DNA of 10,185 bases from Lachnospiraceae bacterium. GTDB lineage: Bacteria; Bacillota; Clostridia; Lachnospirales; Lachnospiraceae. A program made the position numbers and the translations under genes. The DNA lies in assembly GCA_009787745.1 (NCBI GenBank), contig WQST01000072.1, forward strand, positions 1 to 10,185, given 5' to 3'. Shown here piece by piece: positions 5,670 to 10,185 of the stretch. A model generated the notes under the pieces. That model did not search any database, was not told the origin of the DNA, and saw only the letters and a program-made list of their open reading frames with translations. Position 1 is the stretch's first letter. Every line of letters begins with the position of its first letter.

Positions 5670-6209
5670 CTATTTTGCAAATGGCATATTGAATAATGCT
5701 AAAAGTTCACGTGCTTCTTCATCATTTTTGGCCGTTGTGACAATAATTACGTCCATACCGCGAACTTTATCAATTTTATCATACTCGATTTCCGGAAAAA
5801 TCAACTGCTCTTTGATACCGAGCGAATAATTACCGCGGCCATCGAAAGCATTGGGGTTGACACCTCTGAAGTCACGGACACGAGGTAATGCCAAATTAAT
5901 CAGACGATCAAGGAACTCATACATCTTAGCTCCGCGTAAAGTAGTCTTGCAACCGATATTCATGCCTTCACGGAGTTTGAAGTTTGCAACACTGCGTTTT
6001 GCTTTCGTTATTACCGCTTTTTGCCCGGTAATGATTTCCATATCTTTGACGGCCGATTCCAAAATCTTGGCATTGTCCCTTGCTTCGCCGACGCCCATAT
6101 TGACAACGATTTTTTCAATCTTCGGCACCTGCATGACGTTTTTATAGCCAAACTTTTTCATCATTCCGCTTACGATTTCGGTTTTATACGTTTCTTTAAG
6201 TCTGCTCAC
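5670..6209 (-). CDS. rplE: 50S ribosomal protein L5
   Basis: L5 binds 5S rRNA in the central protuberance and contacts P-site tRNA. The 179-residue product is of family length. It shows KIEKIVVNMGVGEA near the N-terminus (about 30-43), GQKAVITKAKRSVANFKLRE (82-101), and LPRVRDFRGV with GNYSLGIKEQLIFPEI in the C-terminal half. The start is GTG (6207-6209), supported by a full-length SD, AAGGAGGT (6217-6224), 7 nt upstream; no ATG fits as well. It lies 22 nt after rplX and 9 nt before rpsN. In E. coli the S8 repressor site is near this start; I see no clear equivalent stem here. Confidence 0.98.
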   Translation of the reverse strand: MSRLKETYKTEIVSGMMKKFGYKNVMQVPKIEKIVVNMGVGEARDNAKILESAVKDMEIITGQKAVITKAKRSVANFKLREGMNIGCKTTLRGAKMYEFLDRLINLALPRVRDFRGVNPNAFDGRGNYSLGIKEQLIFPEIEYDKIDKVRGMDVIIVTTAKNDEEARELLALFNMPFAK

Positions 6210-6216
6210 GTTTCAG

Positions 6217-6224
6217 ACCTCCTT
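6217..6224 (-). promoter_or_regulatory. Shine-Dalgarno fixing the GTG start of rplE
   Basis: The transcript reads AAGGAGGT here, a complete match to the 16S rRNA anti-SD core, 7 nt before the GTG at 6207-6209. It supports this non-ATG start. Confidence 0.85.
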
Positions 6225-6231
6225 CCTATAT

Positions 6232-6543
6232 TTAGTCAATTACGTCGCCTGTGGATTTGGCAAAACGTACTTTCTTGTCCTTTTCAAACCTAAAACCGAT
6301 TCTGGTCGGCTTGCCCTTGTGGACATACATAACATTGGACAGGTCAATCGGGGCTTCTCTGTTAATAATGCCGCCGTTTTGATTTCCTGCGGAAGGTTTC
6401 GCGTGCTTTGTGATCATTCCGACACCTTCGACTAAAACGCGCCGTTTCTTACGGTCAACGTCCAGTACCTTACCTTCTTTCCCATTATCTTTCCCGGCGA
6501 TTACCTTAACGGTATCGCCTTTTTTGATTTTTAATGTTGCCAT
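6232..6543 (-). CDS. rplX: 50S ribosomal protein L24
   Basis: L24 is an early assembly protein that nucleates folding of the 5' part of 23S rRNA and lies near the exit tunnel. The 103-residue protein opens with a KOW-type motif (MATLKIKKGDTVKVIAGKD, then NGKEGKVLDVD, about 1-30) and carries KHAKPSAGNQNGGIINREAP and a C-terminal TRIGFRFEKDKKVRFAKSTG segment. The ATG at 6541-6543 is preceded by TAGGAGGAG, in which the rplN stop codon merges with the SD; spacing is about 9 nt. The gaps to rplN (15 nt) and rplE (22 nt) are standard. Confidence 0.97.
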   Translation of the reverse strand: MATLKIKKGDTVKVIAGKDNGKEGKVLDVDRKKRRVLVEGVGMITKHAKPSAGNQNGGIINREAPIDLSNVMYVHKGKPTRIGFRFEKDKKVRFAKSTGDVID

Positions 6544-6558
6544 TTCAATAAACTCCTC

Positions 6559-6927
6559 CTATAATACTTCGGGTGCTAAAGAAACAATCTTCATAAACTG
6601 CTTCTCACGCAGCTCTCTTGCTACAGGCCCGAAAATACGGGTTCCCCGCGGGGTTTTATCATCTTTGATGATAACGGCTGCGTTATCACTGAACTTGATA
6701 TAGGAACCGTCTTTACGACGCGCACCCTTTACAGTGCGGACAACTACCGCTTTTACGATTTCGCCTTTTTTGACAACGCCGCCGGGTGTTGCATCTTTGA
6801 CTGTTGCCACAATAATATCGCCAATGTTGGCATATCTTCTGGTGGAGCCGCCGACGACGCGAATGCAGAGAATTTCTTTTGCACCGGTATTATCAGCGAT
6901 CCGCAATCTGCTTTCCTGTTGAACCAT
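6559..6927 (-). CDS. rplN: 50S ribosomal protein L14
   Basis: L14 binds 23S rRNA at the subunit interface and contacts 16S rRNA in intersubunit bridges. The 122 residues are exactly the family norm: MVQQESRLRIADNTGAKEIL at the start, GDIIVATVKDATPGG in the centre, RRKDGSYIKFSDNAAVII, and RGTRIFGPVARELREK near the C-terminus. An in-frame ATG at 6967-6969 would add 14 residues that do not match the family. I use the ATG at 6925-6927, which has AAAGGA (6935-6940) 7 nt upstream. The 87-nt gap after rpsQ is the widest in the S10-type part of the window. Confidence 0.97.
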   Translation of the reverse strand: MVQQESRLRIADNTGAKEILCIRVVGGSTRRYANIGDIIVATVKDATPGGVVKKGEIVKAVVVRTVKGARRKDGSYIKFSDNAAVIIKDDKTPRGTRIFGPVARELREKQFMKIVSLAPEVL

Positions 6928-6982
6928 ATCGCTATCCTTTCTCACTGCTCTCAGCTTTGCTGTTCGCATTAAGCTACTCTTA

Positions 6983-7012
6983 TTGGCTTTCTACTAAATA
7001 AGTTTGAGCCAA
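6983..7012 (-). repeat. Weak inverted repeat just after the rpsQ stop
   Basis: TTGGCT (7007-7012 in the transcript) can pair with AGCCAA (6983-6988) around an 18-nt loop, starting 2 nt after the rpsQ TAA (7015-7017). AAAG precedes the 3' arm, as at other stops with stems here, if one base of overlap is allowed. An alternative pairing, CTTATT with AATAAG, shares the region. At 6 bp with a long loop it could be chance. Confidence 0.25.
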
Positions 7013-7014
7013 AT

Positions 7015-7269
7015 TTACTTCGCTCTTTCGGTGATTTCAACTAAGCGCCATCTTTTTTCTTTTGACAGCGGACGAGTTTCCATAACCCGAACGGTATCAC
7101 CGATATTGCATTCATTATTTTCGTCGTGGGCTTTTAATTTATAGCTTCTTTTAACGATCTTACCATAAAGCGGATGCTTAACATGGTTTTCGATTACTAC
7201 GACGATCGTCTTGTTCATTTTATTGCTTGTGACTTTACCGGTACGTGTTTTTCTTAAATTTCTTTCCAC
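7015..7269 (-). CDS. rpsQ: 30S ribosomal protein S17
   Basis: S17 is a small OB-fold protein that binds the 5' domain of 16S rRNA early in assembly. The product of 84 residues reads MERNLRKTRTGKVTSNKMNK, then TIVVVIENHVKHPLYGKIV and GDTVRVMETRPLSKEKRWRL, all typical of the family. The start is GTG at 7267-7269, giving the standard MERNLRKTR opening. It is supported by the SD AAAGGAG (7278-7284) 8 nt upstream. A TTG six codons earlier (7285-7287) is in frame but lies next to that same SD, so it is unlikely. The SD overlaps the TGA stop of rpmC, suggesting coupled translation. Confidence 0.96.
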   Translation of the reverse strand: MERNLRKTRTGKVTSNKMNKTIVVVIENHVKHPLYGKIVKRSYKLKAHDENNECNIGDTVRVMETRPLSKEKRWRLVEITERAK

Positions 7270-7277
7270 TTTCTCGT

Positions 7278-7284
7278 CTCCTTT
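7278..7284 (-). promoter_or_regulatory. Shine-Dalgarno fixing the GTG start of rpsQ
   Basis: AAAGGAG in the transcript, sharing its first base with the rpmC TGA stop (7284-7286) and 8 nt before GTG at 7267-7269. It rules against the longer TTG start at 7285-7287. Confidence 0.8.
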
Positions 7285-7493
7285 CAACTAACCTCTCTTG
7301 CCTTTTGGGTGATAACGGTCTGGATTCTGGCGATGTTCTTGCGGACATCTTTGATTCTGGACGTATTATCAAGCTGATTAGTTGCATTCTGGAACCGTAA
7401 ATTGAAAAGCTCCTTCTTGGCATCTACTAACGCCTTATTAAGTTCCGCATCGGTTTTTGTGCGTAAATCTTCAACGATTTTTTTATTTTTCAT
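7284..7493 (-). CDS. rpmC: 50S ribosomal protein L29
   Basis: L29 is a short helical-hairpin protein at the exit-tunnel rim, near the docking site for trigger factor and signal recognition particle. The 69-residue product is of normal size and shows the family pattern: MKNKKIVEDLRTKTDAEL, then LVDAKKELFNLRFQNATNQL, and a helical C-terminus with RKNIARIQTVITQKAR. The frame is open for another 47 codons upstream inside rplP, but those residues have no family match. The ATG at 7491-7493 overlaps the end of rplP by 11 nt. Only a weak purine-rich SD (GGTGGA) precedes it, so coupling to rplP is likely. Confidence 0.96.
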   Translation of the reverse strand: MKNKKIVEDLRTKTDAELNKALVDAKKELFNLRFQNATNQLDNTSRIKDVRKNIARIQTVITQKAREVS

Positions 7494-7920
7494 CTGTTCC
7501 ACCGCCTTCCAAGTCAGCCTTCGACACGACCTTACACCGGCAAGGGAGTTTGTGCATGGCAAGACGTAACGCTTCTCTTGCCAGCTCCTCGGAGACACCG
7601 GCGATTTCGAACATGACGCGACCGGGTTTGACAACTGCTACCCAAAATTCAAGTGTACCTTTACCGGAACCCATTCGGGTTTCTGCCGGTTTGGTCGTAA
7701 CAGGTTTATCAGGGAAAATTTTTATCCATACTTTACCGCCACGCTTGATATGTCTGGTCATCGCGACACGGGCGGCTTCTATTTGATTGGATTTTATCCA
7801 ACAGGGTTCGGTGGCGACTAAGCCGAATTCGCCATAGCTTAGGACATTACCGCGAGTGGCTTTACCACGCATCGAACCGCGGAACTGCTTACGACGTTTT
7901 ACTCTTTTTGGCATTAACAT
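7483..7920 (-). CDS. rplP: 50S ribosomal protein L16
   Basis: L16 lies beside the A-site tRNA and helps organise the peptidyl-transferase region. The 145 residues begin MLMPKRVKRRKQFRGSMRGK and contain EPCWIKSNQIEAARVAM, KVWIKIFPDKPVT and TRMGSGKG, the loop that holds the arginine hydroxylated in E. coli. VKPGRVMFEIAGVSEELARE follows, then LAMHKLPCRCKVV. The C-terminal KADLEGGGTDEK is a short extra tail. The ATG at 7918-7920 abuts the rpsC TAA with no gap; GGGAG in the end of rpsC is 10 nt upstream. A second ATG at codon 3 is also possible. Confidence 0.97.
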   Translation of the reverse strand: MLMPKRVKRRKQFRGSMRGKATRGNVLSYGEFGLVATEPCWIKSNQIEAARVAMTRHIKRGGKVWIKIFPDKPVTTKPAETRMGSGKGTLEFWVAVVKPGRVMFEIAGVSEELAREALRLAMHKLPCRCKVVSKADLEGGGTDEK

Positions 7921-8598
7921 TTATTTATCGCTCCCTTCCTTCGAAGATAAGGCATCTTCGTTATTTCCTTTACTAGGAAGAATTTCGCCTTTATAGATCC
8001 ATACTTTTACGCCTACTTTGCCGTAAGTAGTATTAGCTTCGGCAAAACCGTAGTCGATATCGGCACGGAGGGTCTGTAGAGGAATAGTACCTTCGCTGTA
8101 AAATTCGGTTCTGGCGATATCAGCACCGCCTAAACGACCGGATACAGCCGATTTGATACCTAAAGCCCCTGCTTTCATTGTCCGTCCCATGCATGATTTC
8201 ATGGCACGGCGGAATGAAACACGGTTTTCAAGCTGTCCGGCGATATTTTCCGCCACAAGCTGGGCATCGCGGTCAGGACGCTTGATTTCTTTTATATCAA
8301 CCGATACCTTTTTATCCGTAATCTTCTGGATAGCTTTTTTGGTAACTTCGATTTCATTACCGCCTTTACCGATGACAACGCCCGGTTTGGCGGTAAAAAT
8401 AATGACTCTTACGCGATCGGAAGCTCTCTCTATTTCAATTTTCGAAACTCCTGCGGCGTATAATTTCTTTTTAAGAAATTTTCTGATGTTATAGTCTTCG
8501 ACCAAAAAATCAGCAAATTCCGCATCGGCATACCATCTGGAATCCCAATCTTTGATTACACCGACTCTTAGACCGTGAGGATTAACCTTTTGTCCCAT
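7921..8598 (-). CDS. rpsC: 30S ribosomal protein S3
   Basis: S3 forms part of the small-subunit head and the mRNA entry pore and has helicase-related basic residues. The 225 residues start MGQKVNPHGLRVGVIKDW. A type II KH domain spans roughly 38-107, with the GKGG loop at 77-80. The C-terminal domain contains SGRLGGADIARTEFYSEG, IPLQTLRADIDYGFAEA and VKVWIYKGE. The end (SKGNNEDALSSKEGSDK) is an acidic/serine-rich tail of the sort that varies among species. The ATG at 8596-8598 has AGGAGG 10 nt upstream, joined to the rplV stop as TAGGAGG. Confidence 0.98.
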   Translation of the reverse strand: MGQKVNPHGLRVGVIKDWDSRWYADAEFADFLVEDYNIRKFLKKKLYAAGVSKIEIERASDRVRVIIFTAKPGVVIGKGGNEIEVTKKAIQKITDKKVSVDIKEIKRPDRDAQLVAENIAGQLENRVSFRRAMKSCMGRTMKAGALGIKSAVSGRLGGADIARTEFYSEGTIPLQTLRADIDYGFAEANTTYGKVGVKVWIYKGEILPSKGNNEDALSSKEGSDK

Positions 8599-8612
8599 TC
8601 TTAACCTACCTC

Positions 8613-9017
8613 CTATTTCTCGTCAAGCACAACTGTGATATGGCTCATTCTTTTTTCGATCCGATAAGCCCTTCCTTGCGCTCTTGGTTTGATTCGTTTC
8701 ATTGTCGGCCCTTTGTTAGCATAACATTCGGCGACAATCAGGTTCTCCGGATTGGGATACTTGGTCGGATCCTGACCATATTTATATTCGGCATTGGCGA
8801 TTGCCGATTGTAATAACTTTTTGACTAAGCCCGATGCGTAGCGGGGATTATAAGATAAAATCGCAAGCGCGGTATTTATTTTTTTCCCTCTTATGGCATC
8901 GAGTACGAAACATGCTTTCTGGACGGAAACCCTAGCGTATGATAATTTCGCCGAAGGCCTTACATCTACCTGAGCATTACGTTCACGTTTTATTTGGGAT
9001 CTGTGTCCTTTTGCCAT
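8613..9017 (-). CDS. rplV: 50S ribosomal protein L22
   Basis: L22 lines the polypeptide exit tunnel with a long beta hairpin, where mutations give macrolide resistance in other species. The 134 residues exceed the usual 110 or so. About 20 extra residues (MAKGHRSQIKRERNAQVDVR) precede the family core, an extension I associate with Clostridia. Roughly six more lie near 79-90 (YGQDPTKYPNP) before ENLIVAECYANKGPTMKRI. The tunnel hairpin RIKPRAQGRAYRIEKRMSHI appears normal. The ATG at 9015-9017 has AAAGGTAGG upstream. It follows rpsS by 26 nt and precedes rpsC by 14 nt. Confidence 0.97.
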   Translation of the reverse strand: MAKGHRSQIKRERNAQVDVRPSAKLSYARVSVQKACFVLDAIRGKKINTALAILSYNPRYASGLVKKLLQSAIANAEYKYGQDPTKYPNPENLIVAECYANKGPTMKRIKPRAQGRAYRIEKRMSHITVVLDEK

Positions 9018-9043
9018 GATTTACCTACCTTTCTATTCGTTTA

Positions 9044-9325
9044 TTACTTTATTCTTGATTTCTTTTCGTCTTTTCCGTGTCCGCGGTAAGTTCTGGTGCT
9101 GACGAACTCACCTAATTTGTGACCGACCATATCTTCCGTGATATAAACCGGAACGTGTTTCCGACCATCATGGACAGCGATCGTATGCCCGACAAATGTG
9201 GGGAAAATCATTGAACGGCGGGACCATGTTTTGAAAACTTGTTTCTTATCTTCTGCATTCAAAGCATTTATTTTTTTTAATACACTTTTATCTGCAAACG
9301 GTTCTTTTTTTAGTGATCTGGACAT
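9044..9325 (-). CDS. rpsS: 30S ribosomal protein S19
   Basis: S19 lies in the small-subunit head, near S13 and the A-site. The 93 residues are standard: MSRSLKKEPFADKSVLKKI, TWSRRSMIFPTFVGHTIAVH, DGRKHVPVYITEDMVGHKLG and EFVSTRTYRGHG. The ATG at 9323-9325 has a strong SD (AGGAGG) overlapping the rplB TAG, with about 7-10 nt spacing depending on the core chosen. The gap to rplB is 11 nt. It is followed by rplV in the normal order. Confidence 0.98.
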   Translation of the reverse strand: MSRSLKKEPFADKSVLKKINALNAEDKKQVFKTWSRRSMIFPTFVGHTIAVHDGRKHVPVYITEDMVGHKLGEFVSTRTYRGHGKDEKKSRIK

Positions 9326-9336
9326 TTATTCTCCTC

Positions 9337-10179
9337 CTACTTTATGGCTCTGCCGTCACGGCGTCTGATAATCATCTTGTTGGAAGCCTTTTTCTTCTTT
9401 CTTGTCTTAAGACCAAGAGCCGGCTTACCCCAAGGTGTACTGGGACCCGGGCGGCCAATACCTGTTCTGCCTTCACCACCGCCATGCGGGTGGTCGCAAG
9501 GGTTCATTACCGAACCGCGGACGGTCGGGCGGAAGCCCATGTGACGTTTCCGTCCTGCTTTACCGATATTAATCAGGTTGTGGTCGCCGTTACCGATAAC
9601 GCCGATTGTGGCGCGGCAACCGATCGGAACCATCCGCATTTCGCCGGAGGGCAGGCGCAAAGTAGCAAATTTGCCTTCTTTCGCCATAAGTTGAGCGCTT
9701 GTACCGGCTGAACGAACCATCTGTCCGCCTCTTCCGGGGAACATTTCGATATTATGAATATTGGTACCGACCGGAATTTTTTCCATCGGTAAGCAGTTAC
9801 CGACACGAACTTCCGCATCAGGGCCGTTCATGATTTTCATTCCGTCAGTCAGACCTTCGGGCGCCAAAATATAGCTTTTAACACCATCGGCATAAGCGAT
9901 TAAAGCGATGTTAGCCGAACGGTTAGGGTCGTATTCGATGCCAAAAACTGTTGCGGGGATACCATCTTTGGTTCTTTTAAAATCTACGAGACGATATTTT
10001 CTTTTAGCACCGCCGCCGCGATGGCGAACAGTGATTTTTCCTTGATTATTCCTGCCCGCCTGACGATACAGGGGGGCTACCAGAGATTTTTCCGGTTCAG
10101 TTTTGGTGATTTCGGAAAAATCCGAGCCGGTCATTTGTCTTCTGGAAGGTGTATATGGGTTATAAGTCTTAATTCCCAT
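9337..10179 (-). CDS. rplB: 50S ribosomal protein L2
   Basis: L2 is required for subunit joining and for peptidyl-transferase activity. The 280 residues are slightly above the usual 273-277. Features are MGIKTYNPYTPSRRQMTGSD at the N-terminus, RHRGGGAKRKYRLVDFKR (52-69), the IEYDPNRSANIALI stretch (81-94), and the C-terminal signature MNPCDHPHGGGEG, with His230 at the place of the catalytically important E. coli His229. Cys228 fills a position that varies among species. The basic tail KTRKKKKASNKMIIRRRDGR is normal. The ATG at 10177-10179 leaves only 6 nt of the leader in the window, so its SD and the upstream rplW are not visible. The gene appears complete. Confidence 0.98.
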   Translation of the reverse strand: MGIKTYNPYTPSRRQMTGSDFSEITKTEPEKSLVAPLYRQAGRNNQGKITVRHRGGGAKRKYRLVDFKRTKDGIPATVFGIEYDPNRSANIALIAYADGVKSYILAPEGLTDGMKIMNGPDAEVRVGNCLPMEKIPVGTNIHNIEMFPGRGGQMVRSAGTSAQLMAKEGKFATLRLPSGEMRMVPIGCRATIGVIGNGDHNLINIGKAGRKRHMGFRPTVRGSVMNPCDHPHGGGEGRTGIGRPGPSTPWGKPALGLKTRKKKKASNKMIIRRRDGRAIK

Positions 10180-10185
10180 GACTCT

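Noticed and set aside
6928..6969. Upstream extension of rplN by 14 codons
   Set aside because: The added residues do not match L14, whose standard 122-residue form starts at 6925-6927 with a well-spaced SD.
7494..7634. Upstream extension of rpmC by 47 codons
   Set aside because: The added residues are rplP sequence read in another frame; L29 family length and alignment fit the ATG at 7491-7493.
9313..9711. Plus-strand open frame of 132 codons
   Set aside because: It lies antisense over rplB and rpsS, has no SD or family likeness, and is explained by the codon use of the genes on the other strand.
1..10185. CRISPR, tRNA, rRNA or insertion-sequence transposase genes
   Set aside because: No regularly spaced repeats, tRNA cloverleaf or transposase frames were seen; coding space is filled by ribosomal and associated genes.

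Overview
This window is the middle and distal part of the conserved S10–spc ribosomal-protein cluster of a bacterium, with every gene on the minus strand, so transcription runs from high to low coordinates. In transcript order the genes are rplB, rpsS, rplV, rpsC, rplP, rpmC, rpsQ (S10-type part), rplN, rplX, rplE, rpsN, rpsH, rplF, rplR, rpsE, rpmD, rplO, secY (spc-type part), then adk and a map gene that is cut by the left edge. All twenty reading frames look intact. Nothing in the window is longer than 300 bases without a gene.

The host is most likely a Bacillota species of class Clostridia. The order secY-adk-map, a four-cysteine (zinc) adenylate kinase lid, a 61-residue zinc-type S14, strong Shine-Dalgarno (SD) sequences before most genes, and the N-terminal extension of L22 all point that way. 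Several stretches of L22, L15, L16 and S14 resemble Lachnospiraceae-like proteins from memory, but this is an impression and no search was run.

The genes work together as one expression unit: ribosomal proteins of both subunits, the SecY channel that receives nascent chains, adenylate kinase for nucleotide balance, and methionine aminopeptidase, which trims new proteins. Most gaps are 0 to 54 nt. I see no convincing promoter or intrinsic terminator inside the window, so the promoter should lie upstream, beyond the right edge.

The feature that ordinary annotation would miss is a family of structured palindromic elements placed at stop codons. Copies lie after rpsN (5377-5476) and rpsH (4836-4934), and a shorter, more worn copy lies after secY (1149-1208). 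All three hold a hairpin unit of exactly 31 nt whose ends are TTCTAAG and CTAAGAA (CTAAAAA in the third). The inner five base pairs differ in sequence but still pair. This hairpin sits inside an outer stem, different in each copy, that overlaps or abuts the stop codon of the preceding gene. The two long copies also carry an identical 10-bp hairpin with a GNA-type loop and a matching tail. They bracket rpsH. I do not recognise this element as a named family. Simpler stems at the rpsE and rpsQ stops may or may not be related.
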